Positions 29,816 to 41,257 are shown, counted from the first letter of the stretch. The stretch is DNA of 64,000 nt from Limnomonas spitsbergensis (GCA_037349105.1 JAYJMM010000037.1:2356001-2420000); one strand, 5' to 3'. Notes: generated by a model from the sequence alone, not told the origin. A program made the numbers and translations.

Positions 29816-31622
29816 TGGCCCTAGAGTTGTACCCTGCTTCGAGATACCTGGTAAAGCATGCTAGAAATGAGTGACAAGACCCTAATAATCAACCCAGCAA
29901 TAATTTAGGCTGTTTTAAACATTATAAGGCCTTCGCATGTCTCATCAAGTTGATGCAGCATGTACCTTTTCTTTAAACGAACTCCAAATAAATGAAATCT
30001 GTCAGAAGCGAACGTTGTAGCCTAGCCGACCTACATGCCAAGCAAAGGCAAACCTGGAAAACGAATATCTTGGTTCTGCCCTGCAGCCCTCGGTGAGGAA
30101 CACCGCAAAATGCGATACATATATACCGGGACGGAGTGCTTGTTGCATAATTGATAAGCAAAGACGCGAAGTGCTTCTTTCCATACATCTGGCATGCCCC
30201 TCCAAATAATAGATTAAAAGCCATGGTTGTATGAAAGACAGCAACTTCATTGAAGGTGACAATCGGATCTACAGCCCGCTATGAAAAGAAAATGCCGAGG
30301 AAATGTGCGTCCAAGATCATATATTCATATCAGGAACTCAGGATACGTCTGCGTCAAGAAGCCGGACAAATTTATCCCTGTAGTAACTTTTATCAAGCAA
30401 AGAGATCTCACACAAATCTGAAATATTTTTGCCGAGGATTAGACGTCTCGTTTGAAGTACCGGCAACTTGTTTCATTCCTTTTGGTTGAGCGGCAGAACC
30501 AACACGTGAAAAACATGTATCGAATCCAGACCCCTCATATCCCCTCACCGCATCAGAAACACCAGAATTATACCGGCATTGTATATGCGCATGCTACAAT
30601 TTGAGGTAACCGCATCCCTCCATCATGAAGGTGATGCACAACAACATCAATACATACTGGCATGCACGTACAGTAATCCATGCTGGAAGGGAACAGTACT
30701 GCGAGCTGAATGCCGACTGAAGGAGTGATATCCGATTGGCCGACCAAAGAGCTGTGTGGGCTGGCTGAAAGGAGAAGAAGCAAGAGAACAATCCCATGCC
30801 ACTTCTGCCCTTCCAGCCTGCCCAAGGCACCAACGGGGGCCAGACGTGAGGCTGCAGGGCTGCAGGGCCATACATGAGGCCGTAAGACCACAGAGGCTAG
30901 TGCTGCCCCTTCACCGAGGGATGAAGACGGGCAAAGTGAATGAGCTTGCGGGCCCTCAGGTGTCAACCCAGGGGGTCCAAGAGACGTCTTCAGGCCAAAT
31001 AGCACACACGATCAGGGCGCACCCTAGCCCGCAACATGGAACAAGCCGTGGCAAGATTTCAAACGGACATGGGCAGCATGTGCTGCAGCGGCGTTCTCCA
31101 TAGCGTGTGCTGCTGTTGAAGGTTTCAGGCGTCGATAAGCCGCGTGTGCTGCAGCAGCAGTTTCCGTCGCTGCTGTTGAAGAGGCCCGTGCGGGCCTGAG
31201 TAGTGGAGAGGGTCAAGGCCACACACACCAGCCCCCAAGTGCATAGCTGCTGCTGCGGCGGCGGCTGCAGACTCGGAGGGGGGCTTTGCCAGGTGCAGAT
31301 CCAGGCTCAAATCCAGGTGCAGATCCAGGTGGGATCTCCAGTTCATGCATACTGCACATCACGAGCTCTACAGAGCATGGAGCAGGCTGCAGCGAGAGAG
31401 TCGCGCCTGTGGCCAAAACAGTGATGTCCTGCGGCGAGCGGGGGAGCAAGCCTGCGCATGGGAGCGCCGGGCAAAGCAGGTCTGGCTGCTGGGTCATGCT
31501 GTCGCAGTAATGGGAACGGAACGGACGAGGCCTTGGCCCATGCCGTGCTGTTTCCTTAACACTCACGACCCTGCGGGGCGTAGTCCTCTTTCATTTTTAG
31601 CCGTCGCAGTAATCCAGGCGAA
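29816..31622. other. intergenic DNA
   Basis: No supported gene. Near 31295-31335 there are short direct repeats of gatccagg(t/c)(g/t)ca. The last part would hold the 3' untranslated region of the minus-strand zinc-finger gene. Confidence 0.45.
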
Positions 31623-33580
31623 TCAGCTGTCTTCCATGTCAGCCCAGCACTGCGTCCCACGAGCGGGAGCAGGAGCAAGCACTGGCGACAGCGGCTTGTT
31701 GCCGCCGCTGCCGGAGATGGCAAGGGCGGCAGCAGCGGCCTGCCTCTTACCCCCGCTCGAGGCTGAGAACGAGCCCCTGGCAGCGCCTGCACTTGGCAAC
31801 TCCTCGCCAGGGTGCTGCGACCCCATGTGGTGGCGCAGCACCAGGGGGGAGTAGAAGTGCGAGGCGCAGACCGGGCAGGACACGAAGGTCACAGCACTGC
31901 TAACGCTGCTGCTGCCTCTGCTGCGTGGCATGGAGTGCTGCTGCTGCTGCTGGGCTGGGGGATGGTTCTTCCTCCTGACTCCGTGCTCCTCATTTGGGCC
32001 TGACCGGGTGGCGGGCGACGAGGGCAAGACAGGCTTGGGGCCCCTCTTGCCACCGGCGGCACGTCCAGCAGGAAGTACCTCGGCCTGTATGGCGGGGCGA
32101 TAGGCAGCAGCCGCAGCCGCAGTCGCCGCCGCGGCCGCAGCCGCAGCAGCTGGGTCTGCACCCACCCCTTCCACTCCACCATACTGGGAGGCTGGGAAGG
32201 CCTGCCCTCCAGATCTGCCCTTCCCGACACCAGACCGCCTTCCGCTGTCTCTCCTCAAAGGGTCGGACTTTCCGCCGGCCCCCGCAGACCGCCCATCCCA
32301 TTCCTCCACAGAGGCGTCACGCAGACCCTCAACCGCATGGAGGCCCTTGACCGCATGGAGGCCGATCTTGGCGCCCTGAGGATGACCTTCAGCCTTGATC
32401 CCGAGAGCCGCCTTGATCTCCAGCGCCGCCCTGATCTCCAGTGCAGCCAAAGGTTCAGCGGGCCTGCCGTCCACCCTGTTTGCATAGGCATCCATCGTCA
32501 TCAAAGGATCCCGCAGCTGCTTCTGGTGCTGCTCCTGTCTAGCGATGGGTGAAGGGGGCAGATCCTTTGGCACGGCCTTGGCCCGCCCACAGCCCATGAG
32601 CGCAGCCATCGCGGCCGCGGCTGCCTCTGCATCCTGCTGGATCTTGGCTTCCTGTTGTGCCGCCTCTGATGCAGCCCCAACGGTCGGTCCAGGCACTGCG
32701 CGATAATCCGCGGCGGCGGCGGCGGCAGAAGCAGCGGCGCCGGCCGGTCGCCGAAGAAGCTTTGGCTGCAGGCTTCCGCCTGCCCGTCCAGCAAAGTTCC
32801 CTGCCTCCGCCCTGCCTCTCCTGACATTGTGTACGTTGCCTGCTGGTCCTCCACGTGGCATAGAGGGCCCGGCCATGGCTTCGGCCACATGCTGTGTGTG
32901 GTCTTTAGCGGCCACATGCTGTGTGTGGTCTTTAGCAGCCACATGCCGCTGTTGCGGTTCCTGCCAGGCTGGTGCAGGCTTCAAGCCGTGAACCGATCGA
33001 GGATGTGCGATTGCTTTAGCTGGCCTCTGACGCTCCCCAATGGACTCGTTGCTGCCCATGTATGCCGTTGCACCCGGGCGGCAGCTAGCATGCGTGGTGT
33101 CGGTGGATGCACCATGCGGGTGCCCTGAAGCGTGACGCGGGTTTGGCCCAGAGCGCCTCTCGCTCGCATTGGCATGCGGATGGTGTGGGAGGTTGCGGCT
33201 AGCATGGCGGGCTGCATGGTACGGCTGCTGGGCATAGGGGGCCAGGCCTATTTCGGAGGCTCCATGGTGCAAGTCGTCGTCCTCGTGGATTAGTGCTGCC
33301 TCCGCAACGGTTGTGCTCAGGTGGAATACGTCGACGTCGTGTTCTTCATCGCTCTCTGCCCCGGCTTTCCGGAAGTCGTGGACGCGGCTCTGGTGACCCT
33401 GGGAACGTGCATTTTTCAACGGAGGCGCAATTGTTGAAATCCCGGGTTCGCCATTCAGGACGACAGGCTACCTAGCCACGCACAACAAACAGCTCAGCAT
33501 CTTGAAACGCCAGGACAACTTACCTGTAGCTCCTTACGAGATGAGAACACAGCCGAACATTCAATGCAGATGAGGCCCAT
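31623..33580 (-). CDS. protein with two distant C2H2 zinc fingers
   Basis: Two exons, 33580-33524 and 33398-31623, join in phase 0 across a 125-bp intron (GTAAGT donor, CCCAG acceptor), giving 610 residues. An in-frame TGA precedes ATG 33580. The join completes a first finger at residues 5-26: CIECSAVF in exon 1, then L-x2-H and the last His in exon 2. Each half alone is meaningless, which supports the model. A second finger, CPVCASHFYSPLVLRHHMGSQH in outline, lies near residue 520. Between them the chain is low-complexity: His/Arg/Pro-rich, poly-Ala with GCN runs, an ALEIRAALEIKAALGIKA heptad-like patch and poly-Gln. C2H2 fingers usually bind DNA or RNA, so a nuclear regulator is likely but the target is unknown. 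It is divergent from the coiled-coil gene at 33953. Confidence 0.82.
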
Positions 33581-33952
33581 CCTGTGCACATTAAAGACTA
33601 GACTTCAATAAAACAGCTGAGTTTGAGCAACACGGGGGTCACGCGATGGGCAACGAGCAACTTACAACGAAATTGATGCTTCCCGACTCTATATCACCAA
33701 GCTCCTGGGCGTAATGTGTGCTGTAGCAAGCAGAGTTTCGGTCTTCATGATTGTTGCTGAAACGCAAAGTGTGGAACAGGGTAGAGACCCCAGCATGGGG
33801 CACATGAGTCAGCATGGTTGCTGCATGTTGAGTGGTGTGCTGTTTTGAGGCAGCGGAGAGAAGATCTCATATCAGGTGAAGATCACGGCACATGTGCATC
33901 ATAAGATGCAAGCTTGGCTTTATCGCATGCTTTTGCTATATTGCCTGTTGAA
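33581..33952. other. shared upstream region of two divergent genes
   Basis: These 372 bp separate two start codons on opposite strands. From 33863 on, the sequence is part of the left arm of the large inverted repeat, so half of this upstream region recurs beyond the inverted copy up to 37620. I see no clear TATA box. Confidence 0.5.
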
Positions 33953-36520
33953 ATGGTAAATGTTCGTGGAAAGATAGAGAATACTCGTCAAGCACTCCTC
34001 AGCCATTTCCCAACACACGTCGATAAACAGAATTTTTTTTCTTTTCTTGAGGAGCACGGCTTGCCAGACAGTAATTTGATAGAGCCGACAGCACAGGGTT
34101 CGGCTTGGTATTGTCGCGGGGATTTGGAAAGGCTCCTATATGGAGCCAACGAGGGGATAACCGGGAGCAAATTTCTGGACAAAATGGTAAGTGGTCTCAT
34201 TTCGTCTTGTCCACGACGCTCGAATGTCTCACAATAGACTTTACATCGCACAGTTCAACCCACTGATTCTCGATATGTACAAGAAGCAACACAGCAGCGA
34301 GGAGCTCCACACTCCTCAATACAGGTGTTTGTCATACATGCTGCTTTCTGCTGTGTGCGCACTACACACTACACACTTCATGCATGGGTCTATGCATGGG
34401 TTCAGTGCATGGGTCTACTGCATGGTGCGCATTTCTAGTAGTTGTGCTCCTTCGTTTGTTACCCTAATCTTTTTCTCTTGTTTCTGTTGTGCACACACCG
34501 CAAACAGTCTAGTAGGGGCGGCCCCCCTAGACATGAATTCACCCGGAGGCAGCGAGGATCACCAGGGGATCTGGTGCGTTTTCCTGTTTATTTTGTGTCG
34601 GGTCTTGGATTCTCATGCCGTAAAACTGTGTGCAAAAAAACCAATGTGATAGGTGCTGTCTGAACACTGCATACAAGGAAGGCTATATTGTATGCAAGGG
34701 TCTACTGTACGGGTCTAAAGCATGGTGCGCATTTCTAGTGGTTGTGCTCCTTCCTTTGTTACCCTAATCTTTGTCTCTTGTTTCTGTTGTGCACACACCG
34801 CAAACATGCTAGGGGCGGCCCCCCTAGACATAAATTCACCCGGAGGTAGCGAGGATCGCCAGGGGATCAGGTGCGTTTTCCTTTTTATTTTGTGTCGGGT
34901 CTTGGATTCTCATGCCGTAAAACTGTGTGCAAAAAAGCCAATGTGATAGGTGCTGTCTGAACACTGCATACAAGGAAGGCTATACTGTATGCAAGGGTCT
35001 ACTGTACGGGTTTACTGCATGGTGCGCATTTCTAGTAGTTGTGCTCCTTCGTTTGTTACCCTAATCTTTGTCTCTTGTTTCTGTTGTGCACACACCGCAA
35101 ACAGGCTAGGGGCGGCCCCCCTAGACATGAATTCACCCGGAGGCAGCGAGGATCACCAGGGGATCAGGTGCGTTTTCCTTTTAATTTTGTGTCGGGTCTT
35201 GGATTCTCATGCCGTAAAACAGTGTGCAAAAAAGCCAATGTGATAGGTGTTGTCTGAACACTGCATACAAGGAAGGCTATAATGTATGTATGCAAGGGTC
35301 TACTGTACGGGTCTACTGCATGGGGGGGGGGGTAAAATTAGTATAAGTCGGGTGGGCTAGGAAATCATTGCTTACCCGATATGATATGTGCCTGAATGTG
35401 AGTGCTCCTTGGGGGGGGGGTTCCTCGAATAAAACAAGGTGTACAAAAAACCCAATGTTTTGTACACACAGAGGAGGAAATGAGAGGCTGGAGGCTGGAG
35501 GCCGGAGGCTGGAGTTCAACCCCTCTAACACAAACAGGTGTGTCGCTGATTCAGACTTGTGACTGGGTTGGAAAGTAGTACACCACTTCGCAACATTTTT
35601 GTGTATTCTCCCATTCTAGGGTAACGTCCTAGAGTTTCAACCTATATAGTCCCTATCAAAGTTGGGTGAATTTCACCTTTGCTAGACGTGTGTACAACCC
35701 AGTCCGTCGTCGCCTGCTGAGATTTCTAGTTGTGCTGTCATGTGTAGACCTTGTGCCTGGGGGGGGGTGGGGGCGACTCCTTTTTCTCATGCATGCTATG
35801 CACATTGTTGGTTTTTTTACCCGTCTCTTTTTCTCCTGCCCGACTTTTTTTCTCCCACCTGTTCTGTGCTCCTGCTCCTAATATGCTTATGTTCCTAATA
35901 ATTTCAATTCATTTGCCATGCGCGTTGCAGAAGTGTCAGAACCCGTATTGAAGCATTGCAAACAATGGCTACCAGAATGATGCCCGACTTTGAAAGGCTT
36001 GAGGCGCAGGAAGCCCTTCATGGCGCGCCGATCTCTGATATGCAGGGCGAATTGGGTGCCATGCGGACCGAGAGGGACGAGCTGCAGGGCGCACTGGGTA
36101 CCGCGCTGACCAAGAAGGACGAGCTGCAGGGCGCACTGGGTACCGCGTTGACTAAGAGGGACGAGCCGCAGGGTGCACTGGATACCACGCAGACCGAGAG
36201 GGACGAGCTGCAGGGCGCACTGGATACCACGCAGACCGAGAGGGACGAGCTGCTTGTCGACCTGAATGACGCGGAGGTAGAGCTACATAACACGAGGAAC
36301 GAGCGCGACGTGGGCAGGGAACTTATAATTCAGATGCAGACGGATTTAAAGACAATGACAGATGACCTACATCGGAAGTTGATCGGGAATATGAGGTTAC
36401 ACGACAGGTTGCAGGCTCTCCAGCCTGATGTGGGTGTTCTGGGACCAATCAACAACAATGCCCGTATGGCGGCGGCCATTGCGTGCAGTGAGGCGTGCAC
36501 GAGGGCCCTCACTCTTCTCC
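33863..36520 (+). repeat. left arm of a large inverted repeat
   Basis: 33863-34482 and about 36112-36520 recur in reverse orientation at 36587-37620. The intermediate 1.6 kb is absent from the other arm. Only scattered substitutions separate the arms. The spacer between arms is about 66 bp (36521-36586) and made of short tatgttaggtatgttcagg repeats. Confidence 0.9.
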
Positions 36521-36567
36521 TGAACTTCCTCGTGTTATGTATGGTAGGTATGTTCAGGGTATGTTAG
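33953..36567 (+). CDS. coiled-coil protein of unknown function with a duplicated small exon
   Basis: Five exons fit with matching phases: 33953-34186, 34254-34324, 34508-34573, 35105-35167 and 35931-36567, giving 356 residues. The start is the first ATG of the open frame. The N-terminal domain (about 1-100; motifs LLSHFPTHVDK, SFLEEHGLPDS, GSAWYCRGDLE) is not one I recognise. Exons 3 and 4 encode near-identical 21-22-residue segments around APLDMNSPGGSEDHQGI. The last exon has 14-16-residue repeats of the type RDELQGALDTTQTE, a clear coiled coil, then a helical region RNERDVGRELIIQMQTDLK and a tail. I infer a structural or oligomerising protein. The 3' end runs into the spacer of the inverted repeat, so its last about 15 residues may not be ancestral. 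Confidence 0.75.
34421..35321 (+). repeat. three tandem units of about 300 bp, each with an exon and its introns
   Basis: Units start at 34421, 34721 and 35018 (each catggtgcgcatttctagt). Each includes pyrimidine-rich acceptor sequence, an exon of 63-66 bp and a GTGCGT donor. Units 1 and 3 keep the caaacag acceptor. In unit 2 it is caaacat, so its exon is probably skipped. Exon lengths divide by three and start and end in phase 2, so copies can be added without breaking the frame. Confidence 0.85.
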
Positions 36568-36586
36568 GTATGTTAGGTATGTTCAG

Positions 36587-37620
36587 GGAGAAGAGTGAGG
36601 GCCCTCGTGCACGCCTCACTGCACGCAATGGCCGCCGCCATACGGGCATTGCTGTTGATTGGTCCCAGAACACCCACATCAGGCTGGAGAGCCTGCAACT
36701 TGTCGTGTAACCTCATATTCCCGATCAACTTCCGATGTAGGTCATCTGTCATTGTCTTTAAATCCGTCTGCATCTGAATTATAAGTTCCCTGCCCACGTC
36801 GCGCTCGTTCCTCGTGTTATGTAGCTCTACCTCCGCGTCATTCAGGTCGACAAGCAGCTCGTCCCTCTCGGTCTGCGTGGTATCCAGTGCGCCCTGCAGC
36901 TCGTCCCTCTCGGTCTGCGTGGTATCCAGTGCACCCTGCGGCTCGTCCCTCTTAGTCAACGCGGTACCCAGTGCGCCCTGCAGCTCGTCCCTCTTGCCGA
37001 ACAAGAGAAAAGGATTAGGGTAACAAACGAAGGAGCACAACTACTAGAAATGCGCACCATGCAGTAGACCCATGCACTGAACCCATGCAGTAGACCCATG
37101 CATGAAGTGTGTAGTATGTAGTGCGCACACAGCAAAAAGCAGCATGTATGACAAACACCTGTATTGAGGAGTGTGGAGCTCCTCGCTGCTGTGTTGCTTC
37201 TCGTACATATCGAGAATCAGTGGGTTGAACTGTGCGATGTAAAGTCAATTGTGAGACATTCGAGCGTCGTGGACAAGACGAAATGAGACCACTTACCATT
37301 TTGTCCAGAAATTTGCTCCCGGTTATCCCCTCGTTGGCTCCATATAGGAGCCTTTCCAAATCCCCGCGACAATACCAAGCCGAACCCTGTGCTGTCGGCT
37401 CTATCAAATTACTGTCTGGCAAGCCGTGCTCCTCAAGAAAAGAAAACAGTTTCTGTTTATCGACGTGTGTTGGGAAATGGCTGAGGAGTGCTTGACGAGT
37501 ATTCTCTATCTTTCCACGAACATTTACCATTTCAACAAGCAATATAGCTAAAGCATGCGATAAAGCCAAGCTTGCATCTTATGATGCACATGTGCCGTGA
37601 TCTTCACCTGATATGAGATC
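36587..37620 (-). pseudogene. inverted, internally deleted copy of the coiled-coil gene
   Basis: In minus orientation it holds the first exon equivalent (about 37530-37297), the second exon (about 37228-37158), then intron sequence that jumps at about 36995-37005 directly into the coiled-coil exon, which ends near 36587. The middle exons and the acceptor of the last exon are lost. The N-terminal part differs by a few residues (ALAILLVEMV against AFAILPVEMV). With the splice site deleted it cannot make the same protein. As antisense of the neighbouring gene it could act as RNA. Confidence 0.85.
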
Positions 37621-37715
37621 TTCACCTGATTCACCTTCCCATTCGTATATTTATTGTACCCTTCCTGATCCCTCACCCCTCACCATGATCCGCTGTTCCT
37701 TGGGCCTTCCAGGAC

Positions 37716-40128
37716 ATGAGAGCGGCGGACAGCGACAATTTCATCGACCTCACAAAGGATGATGAAGAGCAGGTGGCGGCGGCTGAGGTCGTTCACGAGA
37801 AAAGAGTGAGGGTGGTGGGGGGATGCAGAGTCGGCAACTTAGATTGTAACTTTTGTGTGCATGTTTCCAAGGGATGTCTGGGTGTTGCTGCCAAGGGAGG
37901 TATGGGTGTTGTTGCCAAGGGAGGTATGGGTGTTGTTGCTAGCATCCGGGGGGGGGGGAGGTCTGGGTGTTGTTGCCAACATCTCTGGGAAACCCTGCTT
38001 CCTGGACATTCCTGAACATTCGTGCTTCATCCCTCTTCATGATGGGGAAGGGAGTGTCAGAATGTGACAGGAGGGTGGCAAGAGGTTGCCGAAGTTGCAT
38101 GAGGGCCAGTTAAAAGGACAGAAGAACAGCTAAGATTCAGCTGCACCATGAAAATTGGATGGTGCCTCGGTCGCATGGTACCATGCCAAGAGACTCTGTC
38201 TGTGCATGCCAAACACTAGTCCCCACTGGCACACACACACACACACAGTCACACACAAACACACAGACACACAGACACACAGACACACACAGACACACAT
38301 CAACACACACATCAACACACACATCGACACACACACTTCACACACTTCACACACTTAACAAACTTCACAAACTTCACAAACTTCACAAACTTCACAAACT
38401 TCACAAACTTCACAAACTCCACACACTTCACTTCACACACAGGATGAAGAAGACAGACACGGTGCAGAAGAAGATGGAGATACGCCCATGGCTGACCAGT
38501 CTCAGGAGCTTACCCCCGTATCTCAGGTAAGGAAAATTTTAGGTGAGAACGATGGAAGAGCTACGCAATTAGCATCGTGGGCATGATTTCCCTCGACCTA
38601 AACCTACCAACCCATCAACCTGTCACCCCCCTCAACTAGTGAGAGGGTCACACTACTGACCAATCTAACCTCCATAGTTGTAAACCCTCAACATGTCAAC
38701 CCCTCACTCAACATGTCAAGTCCTAAACCTGTCAAGTCCTAAACATGTGAAGTCCTAAACCTGTCAAGTCCTAAACCTGTTACCCCCCTCAACCTGTCAA
38801 GTCGCCAACCTGTCAACCCCCTCAACCCATCAAGCCCCTCAACTTGCCAACCCTCAACCTGTCAACCCCACGAGATTTATAAAGGCAGGGAGAAGGGACC
38901 AGACCCCCATGAGATTTATAATGGCAGGGAGGGACATACCCAATCAGAAACAAGACAGATTTGAAAGAGGGACACATATGGAACCCTAGACAGTGACCCG
39001 CCCCAATGTGACAGCGATCGGGGCGGGCAACTGCTGCATACTTTCCCGGATCAGAACTGTCCCAGGTAGATAGAATAATTTGATAAAACATTGAATGGAA
39101 GTAGCTAAAAACATCTTAATCTCGCCTAAATCTTAAACACTTCACACACTTCACACTCCACACACACAGGAGAAAGAGGACAGAGAAGAAGACAGAGACG
39201 GTGCAGAAGAAGAAGAGGGAAAAGATACGCCCATGGCTGACCAGTCTCAGGAGCTTATCCCGGTATCTCTGGTAAGGAAATTTGAGATGAGAACGAGGGA
39301 AGAGCTATGCAATTAGCACCGTGGGACATGACTCCCCCTACTATCAACTCTGTCACACCCCCAACTTGACAAATTGCCAACCTGTCAACCCGTCAAGTAG
39401 TGAGAGAGTCACACTACTGACCAGTCTAAACTCCATAGTTGTAAACCCTCAACCCATCAAGCCCCAACCTGTCAACCCCATGAACCTGTCAAGCCCCGAC
39501 CCCCGTGAGATTTAATAAGGCAGGGAGGGACATGAGTGAAGTGACCCAATCAGAAACAAGACAGATTTGAAACTGTCCCAGGTAGATAGAATAATTTGAT
39601 AAAACATTGAATTGAAGTAGTTATAAACATCTTAATCTCGCCCTGCTCCAATAGGCGTCGGCAAAGGCGGAAGTGGCGGAAGTGGCGGAAGCAAAACAGC
39701 AGGCGACTTCTGAACGGGAGAAGGCGGCAACTCCTGTAAAGGAGCGGGCAACTGCTAAACGAGAGCGGGCATCTGCTAAACGAGAGTGGGCAACTGCTGC
39801 ACATGAGAAGGCAACTGCTGCGGAGGAGAAGGCAACTGTTGCAGAGGAGAAGGCAACTGCTGCAGTGAAGCGGGCAACTGCTGCAGAGGAACGGGCAACT
39901 GCTGCAGAGGAACGGGCGACTGCTGCAGAGGAACGGGCAACTACTGCAGAGGAACGGGCAACTGCTGCAGAGGCGCGGGAAGCTACTGAACAAGAACATG
40001 CGACTACTGAACGGGAGTTCTGGATGGAGAGGATGTGCAGAAGCGTAGCCATCGATCTCAATGAGAAATGGATCCAATGCGACAATCGCGCATTACGTAA
40101 GCGAATAAAAGAGTTGCAGTTTATATGA
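37716..40128 (+). CDS. acidic and Ala-rich coiled-coil protein with a SUMO-interaction-like motif
   Basis: Exons that fit in phase 0 are 37716-37772 (end uncertain), 38443-38526, 39170-39271 and 39655-40128. Exon 1 encodes NFIDLTKDDEEQ, which looks like a SUMO-interaction motif. Exons 2 and 3 are diverged copies of each other, both acidic and ending in DTPMADQSQEL. The last exon is a long heptad array, KRATAAEERATAAEE, a strong Ala-rich coiled coil, followed by a basic helical end (ALRKRIKELQFI). A TGA stops it at 40126. In the same frame it continues with HPDKNNDMQEIANGMSQFI, reminiscent of a J-domain core, and then collagen-like repeats to 40566. The stop may be a nonsense mutation or a real end. 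Function unknown; the start and exon 1 end are the weak points. Confidence 0.6.
38226..38440 (+). repeat. CA-rich microsatellite and 9-bp repeats
   Basis: A (CA)n-type tract with interruptions (38226-38335) is followed by about eight copies of cacaaactt (38345-38420). It lies in an intron, just before the exon at 38443, so it forms the pyrimidine-poor region before that acceptor. Confidence 0.85.
38443..39650 (+). repeat. tandem duplication of an exon with its following intron
   Basis: 38443-39160 and 39170-39650 share, in order, the exon, a GTAAGG donor, gagctatgcaattagca, runs of aacc(t/c)gtcaa(g/c)-type 10-bp repeats, a gagattta(t)aa-ggcaggga block, and the final attgaa(t)tgaagtagtt. The second copy is shorter by about 240 bp. 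Confidence 0.8.
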
Positions 40129-40566
40129 CATCCCGACAAGAATAACGACATGCAAGAAATTGCTAATGGGATGAGCCAGTTCATCAACCAGGATAAGGAT
40201 CGGCTTCTGACCGCTCTACCAGAACCGGTCGTAACGGGAGGCACACAAGGCTTCCCAGGCTTCCCAGGCCAAGGCTTCCCAGGCCAAGGCTTCCCAGGCA
40301 CCCAAGGCCAAGGCTTCCCAGGCACCCAAGGCCAAGGCTTCCCAGGCACCCAAGGCCAAGGCTTCCCAGGCACCCAAGGCCAAGGCTTCCCAGGCACCCA
40401 AGGCCAAGGCTTCCCGGGCACCCAAGGCCAAGGCTTCCCAAGCACCCAAGGCCAAGGCTTCCCAGGCACCCAAGGCCAAGGCTTCCCAGACACCCAAGGC
40501 CAAGGCTTCCCAGGCACCCAAGGCCAAGGCTTCTTTATATGTCGGAGATCCGAGTTTCTAGCTTAA
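40129..40566 (+). CDS. in-frame continuation after the stop: collagen-like repeat
   Basis: It is the same frame as the preceding coiled-coil exon, open from HPDKN to a TAG at 40564-40566. It contains eleven or so copies of an 8-residue unit GFPGTQGQ encoded by a 24-bp minisatellite (40244-40534). The unit is collagen-like (G-x-x with Pro), but the spacing G-F-P-G-T-Q-G-Q is not a strict triplet. The unit divides by three, and few changes alter it (one S, one D, in place of G), so coding selection is possible. It is either the true C-terminus lost by a TGA, read-through sequence, or part of an alternative transcript. Confidence 0.4.
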   Translation, partial: HPDKNNDMQEIANGMSQFINQDKDRLLTALPEPVVTGGTQGFPGFPGQGFPGQGFPGTQGQGFPGTQGQGFPGTQGQGFPGTQGQGFPGTQGQGFPGTQGQGFPSTQGQGFPGTQGQGFPDTQGQGFPGTQGQGFFICRRSEFLA

Positions 40567-41041
40567 GCAGTGAGGACGCCGGCTGCCTCACAGCCAACCT
40601 CATGGATCTCTCAGAAGTCGACATACCTAAAAATTCGATTTTGAAGATTCCCCCCTTTCCCTCTTTCTTGGCAGGAAGTAGTATTACCTTAAGGTAATAC
40701 TTAAAGCACGAGTAATAATAGCCGGAGCGACTTTTAATTTGTTATGTGCTCAAACAATTCATTAAATTAGTTCATGCCAGTAAGCACGACCAGAGAAAGC
40801 ATGGAGGTGCATGTAGGAGGGATAATTCTTCCGATCTTCATTCTTCCCTCTCTCTGTGCTTTTGTGAGATTCCCCTAACACGCTGAGACAGGAGTGCCCA
40901 GTGGCTTCCATGGTCTATGATGTTGATTACACCTCTTCTTGAGGACCTCCCATAGGGAGCTCCGCTTATTGGGGACCCACAAAGGGGGCTCCGCTCTTCT
41001 CCAAATCTTTTAAGACGATCTTCGATTTTTATATTCGATAT
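40567..41041. other. intergenic DNA
   Basis: No gene recognised. It contains a small palindrome at 40682-40705 (gtattaccttaaggtaatac) and a ggagctccgctt/gggctccgctctt pair near 40955-41000. Confidence 0.45.
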
Positions 41042-41257
41042 AGGCCCTGCTAAAAGGCTCGGCCGCATGGGCACCTAATTTTTAGGTGGGAGAAAAATTA
41101 GAGAAAAAGGAATTAGGGAGGCAGGAAAGATGTCGATGACCTTGCACCTACAGCGCCATCTTTCCTTTCCCCTCTTGCTCTCAGTTTCCTTCTCCTAATT
41201 TCTCTGTTGGGCACCCACGCGGCCGAGCTCTTGGGTTGGGCCCAGAGGTGTAACGGT
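41042..41257. repeat. TIR repeat family 1, copy of about 216 bp
   Basis: The left arm ggccctgctaaaaggctcgg at 41043 is mirrored by the right arm (cacgcggccgagctcttggg ... cccagaggtgtaacggt) ending at 41257. Between them a purine-rich left half (gggagaaaaattagagaaaa) and a pyrimidine-rich right half continue the inverted pairing. Confidence 0.75.

Noticed and set aside
29973..30262. Minus-strand frames of 83-86 codons with hydrophobic stretches
   Set aside because: No splice partners, no domain, two competing frames of equal length.
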